Positions 37,382 to 51,563 of a DNA stretch of 64,000 nt are shown in pieces; position 1 is the first letter of the stretch; every line of letters starts with the position of its first letter. The notes beneath the pieces were generated by a model. That model did no database searches. It had not been told where the DNA came from and worked only from the letters and a program-made list of their open reading frames with translations. This DNA comes from Saccharothrix sp. HUAS TT1 (GTDB lineage Bacteria; Actinomycetota; Actinomycetes; Mycobacteriales; Pseudonocardiaceae), in assembly GCF_040744945.1 (NCBI RefSeq), contig NZ_CP160453.1, forward strand, positions 5,704,001 through 5,768,000, read 5' to 3'. The translations under genes and the position numbers were made by a program.

Positions 37382-38107
37382 TCACTTCAGGTGCCGGGCG
37401 AAGAACCGGTTCGCGTCGTCGCCCTCGAAGCGCGGGACGCCGGTGTGCCCGCCCGTGTTGGCGTGCAGCGTCTTCTCCCGGGAGCCCAGGGCGTCGAACA
37501 GGTCCAGGGCCACCTGCCGGTCGTTCCCCTCGTCGTCCCACTGCAGCAGGACCAGCAGCGGGATGGCGACCTGCCGGGCCTCCGCGACCACGGCGCGGGG
37601 CACGTAGCTCCCGGCGAACAGGACGGCGGCCGCGATGCGCGGCTCGACCGCCGCCAGCCGGACGCCGATGGAGATCACCCCGCCCGAGAAGCCGACCGGG
37701 CCGGTGATGCCGGGCAGGTCGAGCAGGGCGTCCAGGGCGGCCCGCCACTCCGGGACGGCTTGGTCGACCAGCGGGAGGACGAGCCGGTCCACGACCTCGT
37801 CGTCGACCCGTTCACCGGCCTCCAGCGCCCGGCGCAGGTCGGCGCGGGCCTGGTCGGCGGCGGCGGACGGGGGCCGGTCGCCGCTCCAGGGCAGTTCGAT
37901 GGTGGCCGAGGCGAAGCCCTCGGCGGCCGCGTGCCGGGCCCGGGCCGCCAACCGGGGGTGCATCGCGGACAGGCCGCCGGGGTGGCCGAGCAGGATCAGC
38001 GGGGCCGGCGCGGGTCCGGGCGTCCACAGGACGCCGGGAATCCCGTCGAGGGTGAACCGGCGTTCGAGGACGCCGGCGTCGAGGCGTTGTTCGGAGGTGA
38101 ATCGCAT
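37382..38107 (-). CDS. Alpha/beta hydrolase (dienelactone-hydrolase-like)
   Basis: 241-residue serine hydrolase. The nucleophile elbow is GFSGGVIS (Ser about 143), the acid is in LQWDDEGNDRQV and the catalytic His in NTGGHTGVP (about 222). LILLGHPGG (about 38-46) forms the oxyanion-hole region. The overall length and order fit dienelactone-hydrolase relatives, although these usually have Cys as nucleophile. ATG start at 38107. No pathway neighbours are present, so the ester substrate is unknown. Confidence 0.88.
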   Translation of the reverse strand: MRFTSEQRLDAGVLERRFTLDGIPGVLWTPGPAPAPLILLGHPGGLSAMHPRLAARARHAAAEGFASATIELPWSGDRPPSAAADQARADLRRALEAGERVDDEVVDRLVLPLVDQAVPEWRAALDALLDLPGITGPVGFSGGVISIGVRLAAVEPRIAAAVLFAGSYVPRAVVAEARQVAIPLLVLLQWDDEGNDRQVALDLFDALGSREKTLHANTGGHTGVPRFEGDDANRFFARHLK

Positions 38108-38426
38108 GGTCTTGCCCTTCGGGAGTGCTCGTGGACGGCGCTCCCGGACGACCTATCGCCCGACCATGACCCCCGAGGGGAGCACCCATGTCGTTGCGCT
38201 CACGGGTACCACCTCCTCGTCCTCCGGCACGGCCTCCGGGAAGCTAGCAGCGGCCGTCGCGGCCCGCCACGGGTTTTCCGCGGACCACGGCGGGATCACG
38301 CCTCCGGCGCGGCGCGGTCGCGAACCCCGGCGACGGGCCGGTGCCGGCGCGTAGTGTCCGGATCTTCACGCAACCGACACCCCGAGCCGTCGCACGGCCG
38401 CGGCCCCAGTTGTCACGGGAGCAGAT
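38108..38426. other. Divergent spacer between hydrolase and PEP-mutase-like genes
   Basis: 319 bp. It contains GAGGGGAGCACC near 38174-38185, but no promoter is convincing on either strand and no structured RNA is recognised. I see no gene in it. Confidence 0.4.
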
Positions 38427-39191
38427 GTGAGCAGGATCGGATCCGACCTGAGCGGCGCGGCGAAGGCGCTGCGCGCGCTGCACGTGCCCGGCGCGCCGGT
38501 GGTGCTGCCCAACGCGTGGGACGTGTCCTCCGCGCGGGTCCTGGCCGAGGCCGGCTACCCGGCGGTGGCCACCGCCAGCGCCGCGGTCACCGCTGCCCTC
38601 GGCTACCGCGACGGGCACGGCATGCCCGCCGACGAGGCGTTCGCCGCCGTGCGCCGGATCGCCTCCGCCGTCGACGTGCCGGTGACCGCCGACATCGAGC
38701 GCGGCTACGACCTGCCGCCGGCGCGGATCGCGGCCCGGCTGGCCGAGGCGGGCGCGGTCGGCTGCAACCTGGAGGACTCCGACCCCGCCGCCCGGACCAT
38801 GGTCGGGCTGGCCGAGCAGGTCGACTTCCTGGCCGCCGTGCGCGCCGCCGACCCCGACCTGGTGATCAACGCCCGGATCGACGTGCACGTCAACGGCGAC
38901 GGGAACTTCGACGAGACCGTCCGCCGCGCCCTGGCCTACTTCGAGGCGGGCGCCGACTGCGTCTTCCCGCTGTTCCTGCCCGCCGATAAGGTCGCCGCGT
39001 TCGTCCAGGCGGTCGGCGGGCGCCCGGTCAACATCGGGCACGGCCCCGGCTCGCCCTCGCCCGCCCGGCTGACCGAGCTGGGCGTGGCCCGCGTCAGCTT
39101 CGGGCCCGGCCTGCACAACCTGCTCATGAGGCAGCTCAGGTCGATCGTCGGCGACATCAAGCGTGACGGCGGCAGCCCCTACGGCGGCTGA
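38427..39191 (+). CDS. Isocitrate lyase/PEP mutase superfamily protein
   Basis: 254-residue TIM-barrel enzyme that would make or break C-C or C-P bonds next to a carboxylate. VVLPNAWDVSSARVLAEAGYPAVATAS is the family opening; VPVTADIERGYDL holds the metal-binding Asp; AVGCNLEDSD and LVINARIDVHV follow in the usual order. It lacks the KKCGH motif of true isocitrate lyases, so a carboxyvinyl-carboxyphosphonate mutase-like or oxaloacetase-like activity is more likely. GTG start after GGGAG. Followed 35 bp later by the thioesterase gene. Confidence 0.92.
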   Translation: MSRIGSDLSGAAKALRALHVPGAPVVLPNAWDVSSARVLAEAGYPAVATASAAVTAALGYRDGHGMPADEAFAAVRRIASAVDVPVTADIERGYDLPPARIAARLAEAGAVGCNLEDSDPAARTMVGLAEQVDFLAAVRAADPDLVINARIDVHVNGDGNFDETVRRALAYFEAGADCVFPLFLPADKVAAFVQAVGGRPVNIGHGPGSPSPARLTELGVARVSFGPGLHNLLMRQLRSIVGDIKRDGGSPYGG

Positions 39192-39226
39192 ACTACCCGC
39201 CAGTAGCGCCCATTAGGGTGACCCGC

Positions 39227-40018
39227 ATGCACGAGTGGGACACCGACACGCGGGTGGACGCGACGGGGGACGGGCGGTTCGCCGCCCACCTCACCGACCG
39301 GTGGGGCAGCGCCGGCGGCCGGCCCAACGGCGGCTACCTCGTCGCGTTCTGCCTGCGCGCGCTCGGCGAGGTGCTGCCCCACCCCGACCCGCTCGTCGTC
39401 GGCGCCCACTACCTGCGCCCCGGCGTCGTCGGCCCGGCCCGCGTCGACACCGAACCGGTGCGCGCCGGCCGCCGGATCTCCACCGGGGAGGCCCGCCTGA
39501 CCTGCGGCGACCGCGAAGTGCTGCGGGTGGTCGCCTCCTACGCCGACCTCGGCGCGAGCTCCGGCCGCACCCTCGTGCTCGGCGAGGCGCCCGACCTGCC
39601 GCCGCCCGACGAGTGCGTCGACGCCTACGGCGGCCTGCGGCTGCCCGGCGTCACCGTCGCCGACCGCGTCGAGCTGCGCGCGCCCGAGCCGCACGGCTGG
39701 ACCCGGGGCAAACCGACCGGCGCCCCGCGCACCGAGTTCTGGCTCCGCTTCGCCGACGGCCGCCCCGCCGACACCGCGAGCCTGGCCACGCTGGTCGACG
39801 CCGCTGCGCCCGCCGTGCTCGAACTCGGCGAGACCGACTCCGCCACCGTCGAGCTGACCGTGCACATCAGGGCCCGGCCCGCCGCCGGGTGGCTGGCCGC
39901 CCGCGTCACCACCCGGCACCTGGCCGGCGGCTACCACGAGGAGGACGTCGAGCTGTGGGACGCCACCGGTCGGCTCGTCGCCCAGTCCCGCCAACTCGCC
40001 CTGCTGGCCGACCAGTGA
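39227..40018 (+). CDS. Double-hotdog thioesterase-family protein
   Basis: 263-residue acyl-CoA thioesterase-like protein with two hotdog halves. GGRPNGGYLVAFCLRAL (about 31-47) is the first-half signature helix, HYLRPGVVGPARVDTEPVRAGRRISTGEA a central strand set, and LATLVDAAAPAVLELG the second-half helix. ATG start at 39227, with AGGG upstream; a GTG nine bases earlier is possible. It may hydrolyse medium or long acyl-CoA, but no active-site residue is decisive. It is followed by hrpA on the same strand. Confidence 0.88.
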   Translation: MHEWDTDTRVDATGDGRFAAHLTDRWGSAGGRPNGGYLVAFCLRALGEVLPHPDPLVVGAHYLRPGVVGPARVDTEPVRAGRRISTGEARLTCGDREVLRVVASYADLGASSGRTLVLGEAPDLPPPDECVDAYGGLRLPGVTVADRVELRAPEPHGWTRGKPTGAPRTEFWLRFADGRPADTASLATLVDAAAPAVLELGETDSATVELTVHIRARPAAGWLAARVTTRHLAGGYHEEDVELWDATGRLVAQSRQLALLADQ

Positions 40019-40076
40019 CCCCCGCCGGCCGATAATCGGCGGCCCCACCGGCCCTCCCTGGATATCCTTGACCCAA

Positions 40077-43000
40077 ATGAACCAGATGTCGCACCCCGAC
40101 CTGCGCGAACGCCTGTCCGACCTGATGTCGCGGGACCAGCGCAGGCTGGCACGCAGGCTCGAGGGCGCGCGCAAGGTCCGCGACGGCGCGGCCCGCGCGG
40201 CCGTCCTCGCCGAGATCGAAGCCGAGGTCGAGGCCGCCGAGCTGCGCGTGGCCCTGCGCCGCGAGGCCGTGCCGAAGATCACCTACCCGGCCGAGCTGCC
40301 CGTCAGCACCCGCAAGGACGACATCGCCGCGCTCATCCGCGACCACCAGGTCGTGATCGTGGCCGGCGAGACCGGCTCCGGCAAGACCACCCAGCTGCCC
40401 AAGATCTGCCTCGAACTCGGTCGCGGCGTGCTCGGCCAGATCGGCCACACCCAGCCGCGCCGCCTCGCCGCGCGCACCGTCGCCGAGCGCGTCGCGCAGG
40501 AGCTGGACACCCCGCTGGGCAGCGCCGTGGGCTACAAGGTCAGGTTCACCGACCAGTCCGGCGAGGACACCCTGGTCAAGCTGATGACCGACGGCATCCT
40601 GCTGGCCGAGGTCCAGACCGACCGGCTGCTGTCGCGCTACGACACGATCATCATCGACGAGGCGCACGAGCGCAGCCTCAACGTCGACTTCCTGCTCGGC
40701 TACCTCAAGCAGCTGCTGCCGAAGCGGCCCGACCTCAAGGTCGTCATCACCTCGGCCACCATCGACCCGCAGCGCTTCTCCCGCCACTTCGGCGACGCGC
40801 CGGTCATCGAGGTCTCCGGCCGCACCTACCCCGTCGAGGTCCGCTACCGGCCCGTGGTCGACCCGGAGGACCCCGACGCCGACCCCGAGCGCGACCAGAC
40901 GCAGGCCATCTGCGACGCCGTGCGCGAGCTGCAGGCCGAGGGGCCCGGCGACGTGCTGGTGTTCCTGTCCGGCGAACGCGAGATCCGCGACACCGCCGAC
41001 GCCCTGGCCGCCCTGGAGCTGCGCGACACCGAGGTCCTGCCGCTGTACGCGCGGCTGTCGTTCGGCGAGCAGCACCGCGTGTTCCAGCCGCACCGCGGCC
41101 GCCGCGTCGTGCTGGCCACCAACGTCGCCGAGACGTCGCTGACCGTGCCCGGCATCAAGTACGTGGTCGACCCGGGCACCGCCCGCGTCTCCCGCTACAG
41201 CCACCGGCTCAAGGTGCAGCGGCTGCCCATCGAACCGGTCTCCCAAGCCTCGGCCAACCAGCGCAAGGGCCGCTGCGGCCGGGTGTCGGAGGGCATCTGC
41301 GTCCGGCTCTACAGCGAGGACGACTTCGACGCCCGCCCGGAGTTCACCGACCCGGAGATCCTGCGCACCAACCTCGCCTCGGTGATCCTGCAGATGACCG
41401 CCATCGGGCTGGGCGACATCGCCGCGTTCCCGTTCATCGACCCGCCCGAGGCCCGCAACATCAACGACGGCGTGCAGCTGCTGCAGGAGCTGGGCGCGAT
41501 CCTGCCCGCCGAGCAGAAGCTGACCCCGCTGGGCCGCAAGCTCGCCCAGCTGCCCGTCGACCCCCGGCTGGCCCGGATGGTCATCGAGGCCGACCGCAAC
41601 GGCTGCGTCCGCGAGGTCATGGTCATCGCCGCCGCGCTGTCGATCCAGGACCCGCGCGAGCGCCCGTCGGACAAGCAGCAGGCCGCCGACGAGTTCCACG
41701 CCCGGTTCAAGGACCCGGAGTCGGACTTCACCGCGTTCCTCAACCTGTGGCAGCACGTGCGCGAGAAGCAGAAGGAGCTGTCGTCCAACCAGTTCCGCAG
41801 GCTGTGCCGCAGCGAATTCCTGAACTACCTGCGGGTGCGCGAGTGGCAGGACATCTACCAGCAGCTGCGGCAGGTCGCCAAGACCCTCGGCGTGCACGTC
41901 AACGACCAGCCCGCCGACCCGCGCAACGTGCACCTGTCGCTGCTGTCCGGGCTGCTGTCGCACATCGGCGTCAAGGACGTGCCCAAGCGTGACCCGGGCA
42001 AGCGCGCCGCCACCGAGTACCTGGGCGCCCGCAACGCGAAGTTCGCGATCTTCCCCGGCTCCGCGCTGTTCCGCAAACCACCCCAGTGGGTGATGGCCGC
42101 CGAACTCGTGGAGACCTCCCGGCTGTGGGGCCGGATCGTGGCCAGGATCGAGCCCGAGTGGGCCGAGAAGCTGGCCGAGCACCTGGTCAAGCGCACCTAC
42201 AGCGAGCCGCACTGGGAGGCCAGGCGCGGCGCCGTCGTCGCGCTGGAGAAGGTCACCCTCTACGGCGTGCCGATCGTGGCCTCCCGCAAGGTCAACTACG
42301 GGCGCATCGACCCCGAGCTGTCCCGCGACCTGTTCATCCGGCACGCCCTGGTGCAGGGGGAGTGGACCACCCACCACAAGTTCTTCCACCGCAACCGCGA
42401 GCTACGGGCCGAGGTCGAGGAGCTGGAGACCCGGGCCCGCCGCCGCGACATCGTCGTGGACGACGACACCCTCCACGACTTCTACGACCAGCGCGTGCCC
42501 GCCGACGTCGTGTCCGCCCGGCACTTCGACACGTGGTGGAAGAAGGCCCGGCACGCCCAGCCCGAGCTGCTGACGTTCGACAAGGCGATGCTGGTCAACG
42601 AGCGCGCCCGGGTCACCCCCGACGCCTACCCCGACGAGCTGCGCCGCGGCGGCCTCACCCTGCCGCTGACCTACCGGTTCGAGCCCGGCGCCGCCGTCGA
42701 CGGCATCACCGTCGACCTGCCCCTGCCCGCGCTGACCACCCTGCCCGACGACTCGCTGTCCTGGCAGGTGCCCGGCCTGCGCACCGAGCTCGTCGTCGCG
42801 CTGATCCGCTCGCTGCCCAAGCCGGTGCGCCGCAACTTCGTGCCGGTGCCCGACGTCGCCGCCGCCGCGCTGACCGGCATCACCGACGACGAGCCGCTGC
42901 TGCCCGCGCTGGAACGCCGGCTGCGCGAGCTGACCGGCGTCGTGGTGGCGCGCGAGCAGTGGCAGCTCGACCAGGTGCCCGAACACCTCAAGCTCACCTT

Positions 43001-43979
43001 CCGCGTCGTGGACGAGGACGACCGCGAGCTGGCCCAGGGCAAGGACCTCGCCGCGCTCAAGCGCAAGCTGCAGGGCGAGCTGCGGCAGACCCTGGCCGCC
43101 GCCGCGGGCAACCTCGCCCGCACCGGCCTGACCACGTGGGACGTCGGCGACCTGCCCCGCACCGTGCAGCGGCAGCGGTCCGGCATCGTCGTCACCGCCT
43201 ACCCGACCCTGGTCGACAAGGGCGACACCGTCGCGGTCGAGATCATGGACACGCCCGGGCGCCAGCGGCAGGCCATGTGGCGCGGCACCCGCCGCCTGCT
43301 GCTGCTCAACACCCCCTCCCCGGTCAAGACCCTGCAGCGCGGGCTGAACAACGCCGAGAAGCTGGCGCTGACCCGCAACCCGCACGGCGGCGTGGCGCCC
43401 CTGCTGGCCGACTGCATCTCCGCCGCCGTGGACGAGCTGCTGCGCGACGCGGGCGGCCCGGTGTGGGACCAGGCGGCGTTCGCCAAGCTCACCGAGCACG
43501 TCCGACGCGGCCTCGGCGAGACCACGTTCGACGTCGTGCACAAGGTCCGCCGGGTGCTGGAGGCCGCCCAGGACGTCGAGCTGCGGATCAACGGCGTGCG
43601 CGGCGCGGTGTTCGAGGAGTCGCTGGCCGACGTCCGGGCCCAGTTCGCCGGCCTGGTGCACAAGGGCTTCGTCACCGGGGCGGGCGCCGGCCGGCTGGTC
43701 GACGTGCACCGCTACCTGCAGGGCATCGCCCGCAGGCTGGAGAAGCTGACCGAGAACGTCCGCCGCGACCAGGAGTGGATGGACCGGGTGCACGCCGTGC
43801 ACGCCGAGTACCGGGAACTGCGCGCCGCCCTGCCCGCCGACGAGCCCCACGAGGAGCTGGACGAGGTCCGGTGGATGATCGAGGAGCTGCGGCTGAGCTA
43901 CTTCGCCCAGACCATCGGCACCCGCTACACCGTCTCCGACAAGCGGATCTTCAAGGCACTGGACGCCGTGCCGCGCTGA
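40077..43979 (+). CDS. hrpA: ATP-dependent RNA helicase HrpA
   Basis: Large DEAH-box RNA helicase, about 1300 residues, normal for HrpA. Motifs are GETGSGKTTQ (I), TQPRRLAA (Ia), DEAHERSLN (II), TSATID (III), ATNVAETSLTVPGI (V) and QRKGRCGR (VI) within the first 420 residues. Next come the helicase-associated and OB-fold regions and the long DUF3418 C-terminus found in HrpA. It unwinds structured RNA and assists ribosomes or mRNA processing. I use the ATG at 40077; ATG 40086 or TTG 40068 are alternatives differing by three residues. A monocistronic unit, followed by a gene remnant. Confidence 0.96.
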   Translation: MNQMSHPDLRERLSDLMSRDQRRLARRLEGARKVRDGAARAAVLAEIEAEVEAAELRVALRREAVPKITYPAELPVSTRKDDIAALIRDHQVVIVAGETGSGKTTQLPKICLELGRGVLGQIGHTQPRRLAARTVAERVAQELDTPLGSAVGYKVRFTDQSGEDTLVKLMTDGILLAEVQTDRLLSRYDTIIIDEAHERSLNVDFLLGYLKQLLPKRPDLKVVITSATIDPQRFSRHFGDAPVIEVSGRTYPVEVRYRPVVDPEDPDADPERDQTQAICDAVRELQAEGPGDVLVFLSGEREIRDTADALAALELRDTEVLPLYARLSFGEQHRVFQPHRGRRVVLATNVAETSLTVPGIKYVVDPGTARVSRYSHRLKVQRLPIEPVSQASANQRKGRCGRVSEGICVRLYSEDDFDARPEFTDPEILRTNLASVILQMTAIGLGDIAAFPFIDPPEARNINDGVQLLQELGAILPAEQKLTPLGRKLAQLPVDPRLARMVIEADRNGCVREVMVIAAALSIQDPRERPSDKQQAADEFHARFKDPESDFTAFLNLWQHVREKQKELSSNQFRRLCRSEFLNYLRVREWQDIYQQLRQVAKTLGVHVNDQPADPRNVHLSLLSGLLSHIGVKDVPKRDPGKRAATEYLGARNAKFAIFPGSALFRKPPQWVMAAELVETSRLWGRIVARIEPEWAEKLAEHLVKRTYSEPHWEARRGAVVALEKVTLYGVPIVASRKVNYGRIDPELSRDLFIRHALVQGEWTTHHKFFHRNRELRAEVEELETRARRRDIVVDDDTLHDFYDQRVPADVVSARHFDTWWKKARHAQPELLTFDKAMLVNERARVTPDAYPDELRRGGLTLPLTYRFEPGAAVDGITVDLPLPALTTLPDDSLSWQVPGLRTELVVALIRSLPKPVRRNFVPVPDVAAAALTGITDDEPLLPALERRLRELTGVVVAREQWQLDQVPEHLKLTFRVVDEDDRELAQGKDLAALKRKLQGELRQTLAAAAGNLARTGLTTWDVGDLPRTVQRQRSGIVVTAYPTLVDKGDTVAVEIMDTPGRQRQAMWRGTRRLLLLNTPSPVKTLQRGLNNAEKLALTRNPHGGVAPLLADCISAAVDELLRDAGGPVWDQAAFAKLTEHVRRGLGETTFDVVHKVRRVLEAAQDVELRINGVRGAVFEESLADVRAQFAGLVHKGFVTGAGAGRLVDVHRYLQGIARRLEKLTENVRRDQEWMDRVHAVHAEYRELRAALPADEPHEELDEVRWMIEELRLSYFAQTIGTRYTVSDKRIFKALDAVPR

Positions 43980-43980
43980 C

Positions 43981-44172
43981 CTGCCCGCGACGGCGGCGCT
44001 CAGCGGCTACGACACCGGCACCTTCGCGACCTACGCCGGCGGCATCGAGGTCTACGGTGCGGCGGGCAAGTGCGTGTTCTTCTACGGACTGGTGGCGGTG
44101 AACGGGGTGAACTACGAGACCAGGTTCGGTCTGACCGGCAGCACCAGCGCCCCGGTCTGCTGGCTGCCGTAG
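43981..44172 (+). pseudogene. 3' remnant of a small secreted-type protein gene
   Basis: Starting just after the hrpA stop, the frame reads GYDTGTFATYAGGIEVYGAAGKC, then VNGVNYETRFGLTG and ends APVCWLP-stop at 44172. Glycine/tyrosine-rich strands with two Cys look like the C-terminal half of a small secreted beta protein. There is no start codon or signal peptide in a sensible place, because the frame runs into hrpA coding sequence upstream. It is best read as the tail of a gene whose 5' part was deleted. The family is not recognised. Confidence 0.4.
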
Positions 44173-44224
44173 CTCCCCCGACGGCCGGTGAAACGGATCA
44201 CCCGGCCGCCCCGATAGGCCGGGG

Positions 44225-45069
44225 GTGAGCGCGGACTACTGCGACTGCGGCCAAGCGGCGACGGCCCGCTGCGTCCGCGACCGCACGACCACCTGCCACC
44301 GCCACCGCCGCCGCTACCCCGACCCGGTGGGCTGGTGGCTGGAGTGGGGCCTGATCGGCGCGCGACGCCTGGAGCGGTCCTCCGGGAACGCGTTGGAGGT
44401 GCGGACGGCGGCGGACGCGAAGGACCTGTCGCTGTGCCCGGACTGCTACGAGCACGTCCTCGCCGAGGCCGTCGCGGCACTGGCCGTCTCGCTGCGCGCC
44501 GCCGAGGGCGGCGCCCCCGACCGCGCGGCGGTCCGGTGCGCCCTCCTGGCCGCGTGGAGGGACAACGCCAACATGAGTCGCCCGGTCGGGCCCCGGGCCG
44601 TGGAGGCGGTGGCGGGCCGACGCCCGCCGTGGTTGGCCGATGGCCACGACCGGACGCTGGCGAACCTGTTCCTCCTCCTCGCCGGACAGCGCGGCGAGGA
44701 GGCGCCCCCGATCCGCGTGCGGCACCGAGGCGGGGCGACCCGCCGCACCTGGCTCGGCTCACGCCGGATCGAGCAGGTCACCACCCCGCTGCTGGAAACC
44801 CGCGGCTGGGCCTTCCCCTACCAGGACGCGGAACACGGTGACCGGGTGCTGTTCCTGGGCGAACGCGGCGCGGTCGTGCGCGACTTCACCCCTGAATGGC
44901 TCCCTGACGACGGCGTGATCACCCTCGGCGGCCCGCTCCAGGTCCGCCGCGAGGACGCCGTCGGCTTCCACCGCGCTGTCACCGGTCCCGCCAACGTCAC
45001 CGCCGACCACGTCAACGTCACGTCCGAGCTGGTCAGGGGGATCGAGAGGATGCTGGGCGACAAGCGCAC

Positions 45070-45073
<4 letters not shown>
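44225..45073 (+). CDS. Hypothetical protein with N-terminal Cys/His zinc-binding motif
   Basis: 282-residue protein I do not recognise. The first 30 residues hold CDCG, CVRD and CHRHRRR, spaced like a B-box or zinc knuckle, and a further CPDCYEH lies near residue 71, so zinc binding is likely. The middle is helical (residues 75-150). The C-terminus (about 155-282) has basic then mixed strands (RRIEQVTTPLLETRGWAFPYQD) and ends in a helix. ATG or GTG start at 44225, 53 bp after the remnant. The stop overlaps the convergent PP2C stop by 4 bp (CTAG). DNA or protein binding is a guess. Confidence 0.75.
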
Positions 45074-49569
<4,496 letters not shown>

Positions 49570-49573
<4 letters not shown>

Positions 49574-50853
49574 AGGTACTCCTTCAGCCGCTGCCACAGC
49601 CCGAGCGTGGAGGCCACCGCCGCCAGCAGCGCCAGCACCACCACCGCGGACTCGGCCCCGCCCAGCCCGGCCCGCGCCCGCCCGATCGCGTCGGTCAGCT
49701 CGGCCCGCGCCGCGTCGATGGCCTCCACCAGGTCCGAGTCCAGCGCGTCGAACGCCGTGGCCGCACCGGCCGCGTCCTGCCCCAGGGCCAGCGCCACCGC
49801 CGACGTGTGGTCGCCGTCCTCGTCGGCGGCGCGGACCTCGCGGTGCGCCTGCTGCCACTGCGCGTGGTGCTCGACCGCCTCGACCACCGCCGGCGTGCCG
49901 TTCAGCGCCCGCACCCGGCCCAGCAGGTCCTCCAGCACCCCGTCGGCCTCGACGTACTCCCGGTCGTAGTCCTCGCCGCTGCCCCGCGCCACCAGCGTCA
50001 GCGTCTCGCCGCCGCGCGCGGTCAACGTCGCGATCCTGGCCCGGGCCAGCAGGTCGACCACCGTCGCGCGGTCCTTGCTGGCGGAGGCGTTGACGACGAC
50101 CACCACGCTCGCCACCAGCACCCACAGCAGCGAGACCGCGGTCAACGCGGTCGCCACCACCAGACCGGGGTTGAGCAGCCGGTTCGTCCGGCGGGTCAGG
50201 TACCGCTGGGCGAGCACCAGCACCACCAGCGCGAGCACGCCGAGCAGGACCTCCAGCCACGGCAGCGACCCGGCGTCCTCCAGGTCGCGCACCACCTTGC
50301 CGGTCTCCACCCCGTACAGCTCGCGCGCGGCGGGCAGCATCCGCTCCCGCATCAACGCCGACGCCTCGCGCAGGTACGCCGCGCCCACCGGGTTGCCCTG
50401 CCGGTTGTGCGCGCGTGCCGTCTCGACCAGGCCCGTGTACACCGGCAGCTGGCCCGACAGCGTCGACAGCGCCTCGGCCAGCTCGGGTGAGCGGGTCAGC
50501 TCGCTCGTCGCCGCCGACAACGCCGCTGCGGCCTTGGCCACGTCCGCCTCGTACCGGCTGCGCAGCCTCGACGACTCCACCCCGCCGGACAGGAACGCGC
50601 TGGCGGCGGTGGCGTCCGCGTCGGCCATCGCCCGGTAGACCTCCTGGGCGGCGAACGCCAGCGGCTCGCTGCGGTCGGCCAACGCCTCCAGCGCGGCCGT
50701 CCGGCGCTGCACGGCGGTCGCGGTCAGCGCGCCGACCAGCAGGCCGACCACGATCAGCACCAGCGCGAGCAGGCTCAACCGGCCGGGCGTGCTGTGGGCA
50801 AGGCCGGTCACCCGGCGCAGGGCGCCGCCGTTCCGCCGGGCCTCGACCAGCAC
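49570..50853 (-). CDS. glnX: GlnX-like transmembrane signalling protein
   Basis: 427-residue inner-membrane protein. A first helix (about 22-45: LSLLALVLIVVGLLVGALTATAV) is followed by a long helical extracytoplasmic domain, a central helix pair (about 195-265: WLEVLLGVLALVVLVLAQRYL and SLLWVLVASVVVVVN), a second outer region and a last helix near the C-terminus (VVVLALLAAVASTLGLW). This matches the four-helix GlnX of mycobacteria, thought to pass the GlnH signal to PknG. I chose the GTG at 50853, after GGAAGGGGG; a GTG at 50892 is possible. First gene of the operon. Confidence 0.88.
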
Positions 50854-51005
50854 GACCGCCCCCTTCCCGAGGTGATCGGCGCCACACGCCACTCGGGACA
50901 GCGTAGATCGAAGTCCGGCCGACCGGGTCGTGATCGTCGCCGCCCGGCGCGCCGGTGGCAGCCGTTCGGGTGACCGCTCACCCGCTCCTCTGCGCGGCCG
51001 GCCGC

Positions 51006-51509
51006 TCAGCCCCGCCCGAGCCGGTCCCGCGCCTGCATCAGCGCCTGGCCGAGCAGGTTCAGGCCCCGCCAGGTGGCCGGGTCCGCGGCGCGCGGGTCGT
51101 CGGCGGCCAGCCCGATGCCCCAGATCCGGTCCATCGGGCTGGCCTCGACCAGCACCCGGTCGCCGGTGCCCAGCAGGAACCCGCGCAGGTCGTCACGCGC
51201 GCCGAACTTCGCCACGTTCCCGCGCACCACGAGGTCCAGCCGGTTGGCCACCCACGTGTCCTCGTCGAACCCGCGCACCTGGCGGCCCAACGTCCGCGCC
51301 TCGCGCGGCGTGGTCGCGGCGAGCACCGCCGCGGCGGTCTCGTCGTCGCCGAACAGCACCGCCTTGCCGTGCATCATGAAGTGCTCGGCCGTCCGGAAGG
51401 TGCGGCCGTCCACCGCGAACGACCCCTCCCACCACTGGCTCAGGCACTCCTCGCCGATCGGCGCGCCGGGCCGGGCGTCGGGCCTCCAGAAGAACAGGTA
51501 CTCGGTCAT
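51006..51509 (-). CDS. NADAR-family (YbiA-like) N-glycosidase
   Basis: 167-residue protein of the NADAR superfamily. Landmarks are LSQWWEGSFAVDGRTFRTAEHFMMHGKAVLFGD (about 24-56) and the C-terminal MDRIWGIGLAADDP (about 127-140), matching YbiA, which cleaves the glycosidic bond of early riboflavin intermediates; other NADAR proteins act on ADP-ribose derivatives. I use the ATG at 51509 (MTEYLFFW); a GTG at 51527 is possible. It sits alone between glnX and the PNPOx-like gene on the same strand. Damage control of riboflavin precursors is the most likely role. Confidence 0.92.
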   Translation of the reverse strand: MTEYLFFWRPDARPGAPIGEECLSQWWEGSFAVDGRTFRTAEHFMMHGKAVLFGDDETAAAVLAATTPREARTLGRQVRGFDEDTWVANRLDLVVRGNVAKFGARDDLRGFLLGTGDRVLVEASPMDRIWGIGLAADDPRAADPATWRGLNLLGQALMQARDRLGRG

Positions 51510-51563
51510 GGGCGCGAACGGTGTCACACGACCCCGCCGCCGCACGACACCGTTTCCGCGGCG

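Noticed and set aside
39906..43850. Long minus-strand frames (827 and 482 codons) opposite hrpA.
   Set aside because: Low-complexity translation without motifs; the plus strand carries all HrpA helicase motifs.
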